NCBI RefSeq assembly: GCF_023498005.1
Contig: NZ_CP097289.1
Span: 6,200,001-6,264,000 of the forward strand
Length of the DNA stretch: 64,000 nt
Source: Streptomyces durmitorensis
GTDB taxonomy: Bacteria > Actinomycetota > Actinomycetes > Streptomycetales > Streptomycetaceae
Direction: 5' to 3'
The translations under genes were made by a program, and so were the position numbers. A model generated the notes under the pieces. The model was given only the letters and a program-made list of their open reading frames with translations. It was not told the origin of the DNA and ran no database searches. Each line of letters begins with the position of its first letter. Positions within the stretch are counted from its first letter, which is position 1. Shown piece by piece: positions 28,509 to 37,331 of the stretch.

Positions 28509-29861
28509 ATGGACCTGGAAAAGCGGCCCCCGCTGCATGAGCGCGAGCCGGAGCAGCCGCTCACCGCACCACCCGCACCACAACTCCCCGCACCACAACA
28601 GCCGCAACCACAGCCGCAGGCCGACGGCTGCCTCGCCGTCGCGATCCGTATCCCGGTGCGGATCGTGGTGCTCGTACTCGTCGTGCCGGTACGCCTGGTG
28701 TGGGACGCGCTCGCCGTGTGCGGCCGCTTTCTCTACTTCCGGGCGCTGCGCCCCGTGGGACGCGCTCTCGGCGCGGGCGTGACATGGCTGCTCAAGGCGG
28801 TGTTCGTGTGGCCGTGGGTGGCGCTGTGGCAGTACGTGCTCGCGCCCGTGGGCAGGGGCCTGGCGTGGCTCGGTCGCGTGCTGGTCGTGGTGCCCCTCGA
28901 GTGGCTGTACGCGGCCGTCCTCACCCCGATCGGTCGTGGCATCGCCTGGCTGTGCGGGGGAGTTGGGCACGGTGCCGCGTGGCTGTGCGTGGCAGTCGGG
29001 CACGGCGTCGCATGGCTGGTGCGGACGCTCGTCGTGATCCCCGCCGTGTGGCTCTACACCTCCGTACTGACACCGATCGGGCACGCGATCGCCTGGCTCG
29101 CGCGGGGCATCGCGGCGGGTGCCGCGGTGGCCGGGCGCGGCATCGGCGCCGCTCTGGTGTGGCTGTTCAAGGCGGTGTTCGTGTGGCCGTGGGTGGGGCT
29201 GTGGCGGTACGTGGTCGTGCCCGTCGGCAAGGGCCTGGCCTGGCTCGGACGCGTGCTGGTCGTGATCCCGGCCGGGTGGCTGTACGCGTCCGTGCTCACC
29301 CCGATCGGGCACGGCATCGCCTGGCTGGTCCGGGGGATCGGGACGGTGCTCGGCGCCCTGGGCCGCTGGATCTTCGTCGTGCCCGCCGTCGCCCTGTGGC
29401 GCTGGGTGCTCGCGCCGATCGGGCGCGGGATCGCGGTCGTCGTGCGCGAGATCGGTGCCGCGCTCGGACACGCCTGGCGCATCGCCGGGTATGTGTCCCT
29501 CGCCGTGGGCCGCTTCCTCGGCAGGATCCTGCGGTGGCTCTTCGTCGACCCGGTGCGCTGGGTCTACCGCGCGGTCCTCACTCCCGTCGGTCACGCCGTG
29601 CGCGACGGGGTCTGGCGGCCGGCCGCCCGGGCGGTGAAGGACGCGGGCCGCGCCACCCGGCAGGCCCTGTCCGCCGCCCGCCAGAGCGTGCGGGACGCGC
29701 GTGCCGACGTACGCCGGATGCTGTTCGGTGCGCCGAAGGAACAGGTCCCGGTGGGGGCCGCCCCGATGGAGCCCGCACCGGTGCCGGTGGCCCGGCGGGA
29801 ACCGGACACGGCCGCGGCACGTACTCTAGGTAGCAGTACGACCGCACTCACGAAGGACTAG
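28509..29861 (+). CDS. Internally repeated Trp-rich membrane protein
   Basis: 450 residues from ATG 28509 (AGGA 4 nt upstream). The N-terminal 40 residues are Pro/Gln-rich. Residues about 45-375 consist of roughly eight imperfect units of 27-56 residues, each opening with a (L/V)xP(I/V)Gxx(I/L)AWL-like segment and closing with VxPxxWLYxxV. Examples are LTPIGRGIAWL, VVPVGKGLAWLGRVLVV and LTPIGHGIAWLVRGIG. The units are rich in Trp, Gly and Val with regularly placed Arg/Lys, and look like repeated amphipathic or membrane-inserting helices. The C-terminus is basic and helical (AARQSVRDARADVRRML). I recognise no named domain. It is co-directional with the radical SAM group and ends 4 nt before the next start. 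Confidence 0.85.
   Translation: MDLEKRPPLHEREPEQPLTAPPAPQLPAPQQPQPQPQADGCLAVAIRIPVRIVVLVLVVPVRLVWDALAVCGRFLYFRALRPVGRALGAGVTWLLKAVFVWPWVALWQYVLAPVGRGLAWLGRVLVVVPLEWLYAAVLTPIGRGIAWLCGGVGHGAAWLCVAVGHGVAWLVRTLVVIPAVWLYTSVLTPIGHAIAWLARGIAAGAAVAGRGIGAALVWLFKAVFVWPWVGLWRYVVVPVGKGLAWLGRVLVVIPAGWLYASVLTPIGHGIAWLVRGIGTVLGALGRWIFVVPAVALWRWVLAPIGRGIAVVVREIGAALGHAWRIAGYVSLAVGRFLGRILRWLFVDPVRWVYRAVLTPVGHAVRDGVWRPAARAVKDAGRATRQALSAARQSVRDARADVRRMLFGAPKEQVPVGAAPMEPAPVPVARREPDTAAARTLGSSTTALTKD
28794..29327 (+). repeat. Pair of 159-nt direct repeats inside the Trp-rich gene
   Basis: 28794-28952 and 29169-29327 are near-identical copies offset by exactly 375 nt (125 codons), both beginning AAGGCGGTGTTCGTGTGGCC. 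They reflect a recent internal duplication of a block of repeat units. Confidence 0.85.
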
Positions 29862-29865
29862 AACA

Positions 29866-30711
29866 CTGGGCAAGCGACAGCCCGAAGGCCCGCCGCCCGC
29901 TCCCGCGGTGCAGCGCATCCGACTGCGCTACACCAAGCGCGGCCGCCTCCGGTTCACCAGCCACCGTGACTTCCAGCGCGCCTTCGAGCGGGCGCTGCGC
30001 CGCGCCGAGGTGCCCATGGCGTACTCGGCGGGCTTCACCCCGCACCCGAAGGTGTCGTACGCCAATGCCGCACCCACCGGCACGGGCAGTGAGGCCGAGT
30101 ACCTGGAGATCGCGCTCACCGCGACGCGTGACCCCGACACACTGCGCGAGCTGCTCAACGAATCGATGCCCAGCGGGCTCGACATCGTGGACGCCGTCGA
30201 GTCCCGCACCTCGGGGCTCGCCGACCGGCTCACCGGATCCGTCTGGGAGCTGCGCCTGGACGGCGTGGAGCCCGCGGACGCGGAGCGTGCCGCCGAGGCC
30301 TTCCGGGCCGCGGAGGTCGTCGAGGTCCAGCGCCGGGCGAAGAACGGCATGCGGACCTTCGATGCCCGTGCGGCCGTCGTGAGCCTTGAGGCAATCGCCT
30401 CTGACGAGGCGATCAGCCACGATGCTGATAGGCCGACCGACCAGCCCTGTGCGATACTGCGGCTGGTTGTTCGGCACGTGACACCTGCCGTACGACCCGA
30501 CGACGTCCTGTCCGGTCTTCGAGCTGTGGCCGACCTGGCGCCGCCGGTCGCCGCAGCGGTGACCAGGCTGGCGCAGGGGCTTCTTGACGACGAGACCGGC
30601 ACGGTGACCGACCCGCTCGCGCCCGACCGCGAGGCAGCCACGGCCCCACTTGAGAACCAAGGGGCCGCCGCAGCCGCCGCGAAGGTGCCGGCGACGGAAG
30701 GTCCCGCGTAG
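29866..30711 (+). CDS. TIGR03936/DUF2344 radical-SAM-associated protein
   Basis: 281 residues if translation starts at CTG 29866, which has AAGGA 8 nt upstream; the reading LGKRQPEGPPPAPAVQRIRL matches the N-terminus I remember for Streptomyces homologues. The first standard start, GTG 29908, has no binding site and would give 267 residues. Core motifs are RLRYTKRGRLRFTSHRDFQR, PMAYSAGFTPHPKVSYANA and GSEAEYLEIALT, the DUF2344 signature. This family accompanies or is fused to the radical SAM protein at 25979. The C-terminal 50 residues are a variable Ala/Glu-rich tail. The function is unknown; position next to rne is conserved in actinobacteria. Confidence 0.85.
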   Translation: MGKRQPEGPPPAPAVQRIRLRYTKRGRLRFTSHRDFQRAFERALRRAEVPMAYSAGFTPHPKVSYANAAPTGTGSEAEYLEIALTATRDPDTLRELLNESMPSGLDIVDAVESRTSGLADRLTGSVWELRLDGVEPADAERAAEAFRAAEVVEVQRRAKNGMRTFDARAAVVSLEAIASDEAISHDADRPTDQPCAILRLVVRHVTPAVRPDDVLSGLRAVADLAPPVAAAVTRLAQGLLDDETGTVTDPLAPDREAATAPLENQGAAAAAAKVPATEGPA

Positions 30712-30947
30712 GGACGGATGTCGAAGCGCCGCCCTTGTACTCGGGAGCCACCTGGGTCGGGCAGCGCACTGACCGAGACTTTCGCCAGGCCGTCCGCATT
30801 TGGGCGTACGGAACCGGCGAGACAGACACATAGAGCTCCCGTGCGGCGCCCACGCCCCCGGATGGCGGCCCCGCGTAGCTGAGCGAGGGCCGCGGACATC
30901 ACCGGACCAGGCGCGGCGCCCGGGAGCGTGACGGGAGAACCGCCCGC

Positions 30948-33900
30948 ATGCTTGAGCCGAACGAACCCACTGAGGGCTCGGACAACAACACACCCAGCGA
31001 CACCCTGCCGCCGCGCCGCAGGCGCCGTGCGGCGTCGCGGCCCGCGGGTCCGCCCGTGGGAGCCACCGAGGGCACCAAGGGCGCCGAGGGCACAGCCCCG
31101 GCCATACCGGCCACCCCCGTTGCCGAAGAGCCCGCCGTGGCCGTTGCTCCTGAGCCCGTACAGGCCGAGGAACAGGCCGAGGAGGCCGCTCCCGCTCCGC
31201 GTCGCCGCCGTGCCACGCGCCGCGCCTCGGCTCCCGCCGGTGCGCCGCAGGGTGCGCAGACGCCCGCCGAGACGCCTGTGGCCGCCGAGACGCCGGTCGC
31301 CGAGCCCGTGGCCGCAGAGGCCCCGGTCGAGGCCGAGCCCGCCGAGGAAGCCGCTCCCGCTCCGCGCCGCCGCCGTGCCACCCGCCGCGCCTCCGCCCCT
31401 GCCGGTGCGCCGCAGGGTGCGCAGACGGCCGCCGAGACCTCTGTGGCCGCCGAGCCCGCCGTCGAGGAGCCCGCCGCCGAGGCCGCGCCCGAGGCGCAGC
31501 CGGAGTCCGGTGACGCCGCCCCGCGCCGTGCCCGCCGCCGTGCGACCCGCGGCTCGTCCGCGCCCGCCGCCGAGGCCGCCGCCGCACCCGAGCCCACCGA
31601 GGCGCCCAAGGCCGCTGAGCCGAAGGCCGCCGCGGAGCCCGCGCAGACCCCCGAGGCGGAAGCCGCCGAGGACGACGCGCCCCGTGGACGCCGGCCCCGC
31701 CGTGCCACCCGCAAGGCCGCCGCCGGATTCTCCGCGCCCGCCCCGGCCCGTGCCCGCAAGGCGCGTGGCGGTGACGCCGACGACGACTCCGGGAGCAAGC
31801 CCGCGCGCCCCGCCGTCGCCGTCTTCCAGGCGCCGGTGTTCGCCGAGCCGATGTTCCAGACCCCCGAGCGCGCCGCTGCCGCTGCCGCCGCCGAAGCGGC
31901 CGACGAGCCCGCCGAAGAGGCCGAGGCCGAGCAGCCCGTGGCCGCCGCACCCGTGGTGGAGGAGGAGACCGGCCCGCGCCGTCGCCGCCGCCGTCGGGCC
32001 CAGGACGAGCAGCCCGCCGCCGAGCGCGAGCCCGCCAAGGCCGCTCCGCAGCCCGCCGAGGCCGAGGCCCCCGAGCCCGAAGAGGCCGAGGACACCGCCG
32101 CGGACAACGGCAGCGACAACGACAACGACAACGACGAGTCCGACGACTCCGGTGAGCGTCACGGCCGCCGTCGCCGTCGTGGTGGCCGTCGCCGCCGCCG
32201 CGGCGAGTCCGCCGACGACTCCGGCGACCAGCAGGACTCGGACGCCGACTCCGACACGGACTCCGCAGCCGCCGAGCAGGCGGAGCAGTCCACCGAAGAC
32301 GCCGCGGACTCGGCCGAGCAGGCCGAGGACGACTCGGACGACAACGGCTCGGGTGCCGGTTCCAGCAGCAGCCGTCGTCGCCGTCGCCGTCGCCGTCGCG
32401 CCGGTGACTCCGGTGAGGCCGAGAACACCGCGGACGGCGACCCGGAGCGTACGGTCGTCAAGGTCCGTGAGCCGCGCAAGAAGGAAGAGCGCGAGCTGGG
32501 CACCGGCGCCGACGAGGTCACGTCCATCAAGGGCTCGACCCGCCTTGAGGCCAAGAAGCAGCGCCGCCGCGAAGGCCGCGAGCAGGGCCGCCGCCGCGTC
32601 CCGATCATCACCGAGGCCGAGTTCCTGGCGCGCCGCGAGGCCGTCGAGCGCGTGATGGTCGTCCGCCAGAACGGCGAGCGCACCCAGATCGGCGTCCTTG
32701 AGGACAACGTGCTCGTCGAGCACTACGTCAACAAGGAGCAGGCCACCTCGTACGTCGGCAACGTCTACCTGGGCAAGGTCCAGAACGTGCTGCCGTCCAT
32801 GGAGGCCGCCTTCATCGACATCGGCAAGGGCCGCAACGCGGTCCTGTACGCCGGTGAGGTCAACTTCGAGGCGCTCGGGATGGCCAACGGCCCCCGTCGC
32901 ATCGAGTCGGCCCTCAAGTCGGGCCAGTCGGTCCTCGTGCAGGTCACGAAGGACCCGATCGGCCACAAGGGCGCCCGCCTCACCAGCCAGGTCTCGCTGC
33001 CCGGCCGCTACCTGGTCTACGTGCCCGAGGGCTCGATGACCGGCATCAGCCGCAAGCTGCCCGACACCGAGCGCGCGCGTCTGAAGACCATCCTCAAGAA
33101 GATCGTCCCCGAGGACGCGGGCGTCATCGTGCGCACCGCCGCCGAGGGCGCGAGCGAGGACGAGCTGCGCCGTGACGTCGAGCGTCTGCAGCAGCAGTGG
33201 GAGGACATCCAGAAGAAGTCGAAGGCGGCCTCGACGAGCGCGCCGGGCCTGCTGTACGGCGAGCCGGACATGACCGTCCGTGTCGTCCGCGACATCTTCA
33301 ACGAGGACTTCTCGAAGGTCATCGTCAGCGGAGAGGAGGCCTGGGACACCATCCACGGGTACGTCTCCCACGTCGCCCCCGACCTGGCCGACCGCCTGCA
33401 GCGCTGGACCTCCGAGGTCGACGTCTTCGCGACGTACCGCATCGACGAGCAGCTGATGAAGGCGCTCGACCGCAAGGTCTGGCTGCCCAGCGGCGGTTCG
33501 CTGGTGATCGACAAGACCGAGGCGATGATCGTCGTCGACGTCAACACCGGCAAGTTCACCGGGCAGGGCGGCAACCTCGAAGAGACCGTGACGAGGAACA
33601 ACCTCGAAGCGGCCGAGGAGATCGTGCGCCAGCTGCGCCTGCGTGACCTCGGTGGCATCGTCGTCATCGACTTCATCGACATGGTCCTGGAGTCCAACCG
33701 CGACCTGGTCCTGCGCCGGCTGCTCGAATGCCTGGGCCGTGACCGTACGAAGCACCAGGTGGCCGAGGTCACCTCGCTCGGTCTCGTGCAGATGACCCGT
33801 AAGCGGGTCGGCCAGGGCCTCCTGGAGTCCTTCTCCGAGACCTGCGTCCACTGCAACGGCCGCGGCGTGATCGTGCACATGGAGCAGCCGACCTCCGCCG

Positions 33901-34913
33901 GTGGCGGCGGCAAGCGCAAGAAGCGCGGCCGCGGTGGCTCCGAGCAGGGTCAGGAGCACACGCACGAGCACGAGCACGAGGCCCCCGAGGGCGCGGACGA
34001 GGTCGAGACCGAGTCCGAGGCCGAGGTCGCCGCGGAGGCCGCTGCCCCGGTGGCGCTTCCCGAGCCGGAGTTCGTGCCGGACGAGGAGCTCTACAGCAGC
34101 GCGTCCGAGGCCGAGGCCGCGGCGTCCCGCGGTGGCCGCTCGCGCCGCAGGGCGACCCGTCGGGCATCGGCTCCGGCCGGCGCACCCAAGGCGGAGAGCG
34201 CCCCCAAGGCGGAGAAGCGCTCCAAGTCCCGGCAGGCCGCCACGGCCGAGGCTCCGGCCGCCGAGGACCCGGTCGTCGAGGCTCCGGTCGTCGAGGCTCC
34301 GGCCGCGCCGGCCAAGGAGGAGGCTGCTCCGCAGCCCGCCGCCGTCGAGGCCGCCCCCGAGGCGCCCGTGGACGACGCCGCTCCCAAGGGGCGTACGCGC
34401 CGTCGTGCGACCCGCAAGGCGACGGCGCCCGCCGGTTCGCCGAAGGCCGCAGAGAGCACCGAGCCGGAAGCCGCCGAGGTGATCGTCACCGAGGCGCCCA
34501 AGGCGGAGCCCGTCGCCGAGCCCGTCGTGGCCGAGCCGGTGGCCGAGGCCTCGGCCGACGCCGCCCCGGCCCGTCCGCGCCGCCGTGCGGTCCGCAAGGC
34601 CACCGCGCCGACCGCGTCCGAGGATGCGGCCGTCCTGGTCGTCCCGTCGGCGGAGAAGGCCGCTCAGGCCCCGGAGAAGGCCACGGAGAAGCCCGAGGCG
34701 GACGCCGAGGAAGCCGCTCCGGCCAAGAAGACGGCGCGTAAGACCGCCGCCAAGAAGGCGCCCGCCAAGAAGGCCGCCACCAAGAAGACCGCGGCCAAGA
34801 AGACGGCCGCCAAGAAGACGACGGCCAAGAAGGCGTCGAAGACGACGAAGAAGACCGCCGCGGCGGAGCAGGCGCCGGCCGGCGTCAAGGCCTCCGCGGC
34901 CGACGAGGGCTGA
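30948..34913 (+). CDS. rne: Ribonuclease E/G
   Basis: 1321 residues from ATG 30948 (GGGAG upstream). Single-strand endoribonuclease that initiates mRNA decay and processes rRNA and tRNA. The catalytic core is central, about residues 550-985: an S1 RNA-binding domain (VGNVYLGKVQNVLPSMEAAF), catalytic Asp864 in VVDVNTGKFTG, Asp908 in VIDFIDMVLES, and the zinc-link cysteines 966 and 969 in CVHCNGRG. Both arms (1-550 and 990-1321) are disordered, alternating acidic Ala/Glu tracts with arginine blocks; at least seven copies of an RRRATR(R/K)A-type motif occur. The extreme C-terminus is an AKK-rich, histone-H1-like tail. This N- and C-armed layout matches Streptomyces RNase ES. Confidence 0.97.
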   Translation: MLEPNEPTEGSDNNTPSDTLPPRRRRRAASRPAGPPVGATEGTKGAEGTAPAIPATPVAEEPAVAVAPEPVQAEEQAEEAAPAPRRRRATRRASAPAGAPQGAQTPAETPVAAETPVAEPVAAEAPVEAEPAEEAAPAPRRRRATRRASAPAGAPQGAQTAAETSVAAEPAVEEPAAEAAPEAQPESGDAAPRRARRRATRGSSAPAAEAAAAPEPTEAPKAAEPKAAAEPAQTPEAEAAEDDAPRGRRPRRATRKAAAGFSAPAPARARKARGGDADDDSGSKPARPAVAVFQAPVFAEPMFQTPERAAAAAAAEAADEPAEEAEAEQPVAAAPVVEEETGPRRRRRRRAQDEQPAAEREPAKAAPQPAEAEAPEPEEAEDTAADNGSDNDNDNDESDDSGERHGRRRRRGGRRRRRGESADDSGDQQDSDADSDTDSAAAEQAEQSTEDAADSAEQAEDDSDDNGSGAGSSSSRRRRRRRRRAGDSGEAENTADGDPERTVVKVREPRKKEERELGTGADEVTSIKGSTRLEAKKQRRREGREQGRRRVPIITEAEFLARREAVERVMVVRQNGERTQIGVLEDNVLVEHYVNKEQATSYVGNVYLGKVQNVLPSMEAAFIDIGKGRNAVLYAGEVNFEALGMANGPRRIESALKSGQSVLVQVTKDPIGHKGARLTSQVSLPGRYLVYVPEGSMTGISRKLPDTERARLKTILKKIVPEDAGVIVRTAAEGASEDELRRDVERLQQQWEDIQKKSKAASTSAPGLLYGEPDMTVRVVRDIFNEDFSKVIVSGEEAWDTIHGYVSHVAPDLADRLQRWTSEVDVFATYRIDEQLMKALDRKVWLPSGGSLVIDKTEAMIVVDVNTGKFTGQGGNLEETVTRNNLEAAEEIVRQLRLRDLGGIVVIDFIDMVLESNRDLVLRRLLECLGRDRTKHQVAEVTSLGLVQMTRKRVGQGLLESFSETCVHCNGRGVIVHMEQPTSAGGGGKRKKRGRGGSEQGQEHTHEHEHEAPEGADEVETESEAEVAAEAAAPVALPEPEFVPDEELYSSASEAEAAASRGGRSRRRATRRASAPAGAPKAESAPKAEKRSKSRQAATAEAPAAEDPVVEAPVVEAPAAPAKEEAAPQPAAVEAAPEAPVDDAAPKGRTRRRATRKATAPAGSPKAAESTEPEAAEVIVTEAPKAEPVAEPVVAEPVAEASADAAPARPRRRAVRKATAPTASEDAAVLVVPSAEKAAQAPEKATEKPEADAEEAAPAKKTARKTAAKKAPAKKAATKKTAAKKTAAKKTTAKKASKTTKKTAAAEQAPAGVKASAADEG

Positions 34914-34946
34914 CCTCGTCCTTCGTAGTCCGTACGTATGACCGGG

Positions 34947-34982
34947 TGCCCCCGGCGTGGTGAATTGGCCACGCCGGGGGCA
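34947..34982 (+). terminator. Terminator after rne
   Basis: TGCCCCCGGCGTGG at 34947-34960 and CCACGCCGGGGGCA at 34969-34982 are perfect 14-nt arms with an 8-nt loop, 34 nt after the rne stop. Confidence 0.85.
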
Positions 34983-35095
34983 TCTGGCTGTTGGAACGCA
35001 GTGAAGTACCTGTAAAACTCATGCGGTTGATGAAGAAGCACGCGAGCGTGGCGTTTGGGGAAACGCTCCGCTCGTGGCAGGGGAGGGGATGGACG

Positions 35096-36445
35096 ATGGC
35101 GCACGGTCGCCTGAGAGGCACGGGACGTCACCGAGCCGTGAAGCAGGTCAAGGGCGGACGCCAGGCCGTCGCACTGGCCACGGTCCTGTCGGCGGCGGGG
35201 ATCCAGACGGTCAGCGCGATGGGGACGGCGGCGGCGGACGGGGAGCCGCCACTGGTCGAGGCGCCGATCTTCAACAACCCGCTGGGCACCACCGAGCAGC
35301 AGTACGCGATACGCACCCGCCTGATCGAGCTGACGAACGCCGCGGTGCCGGGATCGACCATCAAGGTCGCGGTCTACCACGTGTGGGAGGCCTCGGTCGT
35401 GGACGCGCTCGTGGCGGCCAGGAACCGCGGTGTGAACGTCCAGATACTGCTCGACGAGTCCAGCAGGAGCGACCGCCCCACGAACACCTCGTACAGCACG
35501 CTGGCGACGGCGCTCGGCACCGACAAGAGCAAGCCGTCCTTCGTGGCGCTCTGCCCGACGGGCAAGTCCTGCCTGGGCGACCCGGCGTACGGCAAGTCGA
35601 TCATGCACAACAAGTTCTGGCTGTTCTCGGAGGTCGAGGGCGCCAAGGACGTCGTCGTGCAGACCACGTCGAACTCGACGCCCTCCGCGCACACGAAGTT
35701 CTTCAACGACGCGCTGCAGCTGCCGAACAACCCGACGATGTACGACGCGTACGCCGACTACTTCGCCGACATGATCCGCAAGGACTGGCGGAACTGGGAC
35801 TACCGCACGGTCAGCGACGGCCTCTACAAGGCGTACTTCTTCCCGCGCTCCGGCACGGTCAACGAGACCGACACGATGTACTCGGTCCTGAACAACGTCC
35901 AGTGCAACTACAGGGACGCGGCAGGGGTGGCCCGGCACACGAACGTCCGCGCCTCGATCTTCAAGATCACCCGCAAGCAGATCGCCGACAAGCTCGTCTC
36001 GCTCAAGAAGGCGGGCTGCACGGTCAGCATCCTGTACGCCGAGACCGACAGCGCCAAGAGCCAGGGCGGCACTCCCGGCACCTGGGAGGCGCTGCACAAG
36101 TCCGGCGGGCCGACCATGCGCTGCTTCAACGACGACCGGGACCCGCTGCACCCCGGCACCAAGCTGGTGACGCCCTACATCATCCACTCGAAGTACCTGC
36201 TCATCGACGGCAAGTACGACGGCAAGCAGAACAAGCTCTCCTTCACCGGCTCGCAGAACTACACGGCGCCCGCGCTGCGCGAGAACGACGAGGCGATCGT
36301 GAAGATCGACGACGACTCCGTGCACGACGCGTACCGCGGACACTTCGACCGCGTACGGACGATCGCCTGGCCCGGCAAGGCCGACAGCACCGACTTGTGC
36401 AAGGGCGTCAAGCCGCTGCCGCCGGACGGTGAGAAGCCGGTTTGA
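35096..36445 (+). CDS. Exported phospholipase D-like protein
   Basis: 449 residues from ATG 35096, chosen for GGGAGGGG 7 nt upstream; the frame is open 35 codons further up. The N-terminus is basic and then hydrophobic (HRAVKQVKGGRQAVALATVLSAAG), a signal peptide probably cleaved after residue about 45. Two PLD repeats are present. The first, His171-x-Lys173 in IMHNKFWLFSE, has Ser in place of the usual Asp; the second, His364-x-Lys366-x4-Asp371 in IIHSKYLLIDGKYDG, is complete and followed by GSQNYTAPAL. The family covers phospholipases, nucleases and synthases, so the substrate is uncertain. It is a single gene between terminators. Confidence 0.88.
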   Translation: MAHGRLRGTGRHRAVKQVKGGRQAVALATVLSAAGIQTVSAMGTAAADGEPPLVEAPIFNNPLGTTEQQYAIRTRLIELTNAAVPGSTIKVAVYHVWEASVVDALVAARNRGVNVQILLDESSRSDRPTNTSYSTLATALGTDKSKPSFVALCPTGKSCLGDPAYGKSIMHNKFWLFSEVEGAKDVVVQTTSNSTPSAHTKFFNDALQLPNNPTMYDAYADYFADMIRKDWRNWDYRTVSDGLYKAYFFPRSGTVNETDTMYSVLNNVQCNYRDAAGVARHTNVRASIFKITRKQIADKLVSLKKAGCTVSILYAETDSAKSQGGTPGTWEALHKSGGPTMRCFNDDRDPLHPGTKLVTPYIIHSKYLLIDGKYDGKQNKLSFTGSQNYTAPALRENDEAIVKIDDDSVHDAYRGHFDRVRTIAWPGKADSTDLCKGVKPLPPDGEKPV

Positions 36446-36608
36446 CCCTTCCGGCCAAGCCCCGTAATCTTGACCGTCGGCGTGTTACTAGGCACGTCCT
36501 ACCCCTGTAAACCTGATTTCCTTCCGGAGCCTGGCGTCCGGGAGAGGCCGACCGTGTCATGCGGGCGGCTGGACTGCGGGGGTCCCGTTCCGAGCGAGAG
36601 AGAGATCC

Positions 36609-36929
36609 GTGTACGCCATCGTGCGCAGCGGTGGTCGCCAGCACAAGGTTGCTGTCGACGACATCGTTGAGGTTGACAAGCTTCCCACCGCCAAGGTTGG
36701 CGACACCGTAGAGCTCTCTACGCTGCTCGTTGTCGACGGCGACGCCGTGACGAGCGACCCGTGGGTGCTTGCCGGTATCAAGGTCACGGCCGAGGTCGTG
36801 GACCACCACAAGGGTGCCAAGATCGACATCCTTCGCTACAAGAACAAGACCGGCTACCGCCGTCGCCAGGGTCACCGCCAGCAGTACACGGCGATCAAGG
36901 TCACCGGTATCCCCACGGCTGCGAAGTAA
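36609..36929 (+). CDS. rplU: 50S ribosomal protein L21
   Basis: 106 residues from GTG 36609. Ribosomal protein L21 binds 23S rRNA. The sequence [18 protein letters not shown] and the C-terminal [18 protein letters not shown] are diagnostic. A 163-nt upstream region has TTGACC at 36470-36475, a possible -35, but no well-spaced -10. rpmA follows after 14 nt. Leader-mediated autoregulation is possible but no structure is evident. Confidence 0.98.
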   Translation: MYAIVRSGGRQHKVAVDDIVEVDKLPTAKVGDTVELSTLLVVDGDAVTSDPWVLAGIKVTAEVVDHHKGAKIDILRYKNKTGYRRRQGHRQQYTAIKVTGIPTAAK

Positions 36930-36943
36930 GGGACTGAGAACAC

Positions 36944-37198
36944 ATGGCACACAAGAAGGGCGCATCGTCCACTCGGAACGGGCGCGATTCCAATGCTCAG
37001 CGGCTCGGCGTGAAGCGCTTCGGCGGTCAGACCGTCAACGCCGGTGAGATCCTGGTCCGCCAGCGTGGCACCCACTTCCACCCGGGCTCGGGCGTCGGCC
37101 GCGGCAAGGACGACACCTTGTTCGCGCTGGACGCCGGTGCGGTGGAGTTCGGCACCCACCGTGGCCGCAAGGTCGTGAACATCGTTCCGGTCGCCTGA
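36944..37198 (+). CDS. rpmA: 50S ribosomal protein L27
   Basis: 84 residues from ATG 36944. L27 reaches toward the peptidyl-transferase centre. The sequence [20 protein letters not shown] and [20 protein letters not shown] is diagnostic. There is no cleavable N-terminal extension of the Firmicutes type. A strong hairpin follows, separating it from obgE. Confidence 0.98.
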   Translation: MAHKKGASSTRNGRDSNAQRLGVKRFGGQTVNAGEILVRQRGTHFHPGSGVGRGKDDTLFALDAGAVEFGTHRGRKVVNIVPVA

Positions 37199-37225
37199 AT
37201 CAGGCTTCCGTAGAACAGGTTCTTC

Positions 37226-37273
37226 GCGAGGGCGGACCTCACTTCCCTGTCGGGAAGCGGGTCCGCCCTTCGC
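37226..37273 (+). terminator. Terminator between rpmA and obgE
   Basis: Nested stem: GGGCGGACC at 37230-37238 pairs with GGTCCGCCC at 37260-37268, enclosing CTTCCC/GGGAAG (37242-37247, 37252-37257), and extended by GCGA/TCGC at the base. It is 28 nt after the rpmA stop. Confidence 0.75.
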
Positions 37274-37331
37274 GTGTTACATCTAGGGGCATTTCGTCCC
37301 TGACATCCGTATGTTTCTGGAGGCACATCCC

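Noticed and set aside
32360..32410. CRISPR-like or satellite repeats in Arg-rich coding tracts (CGTCGC runs)
   Set aside because: These are arginine codons within rne, with no spacer structure.
30948..33977. Long minus-strand frames opposite RNase E (up to 1349 codons)
   Set aside because: They are antisense to repetitive Ala/Glu/Arg codons that rarely give stops; the sense strand has all RNase E catalytic motifs.
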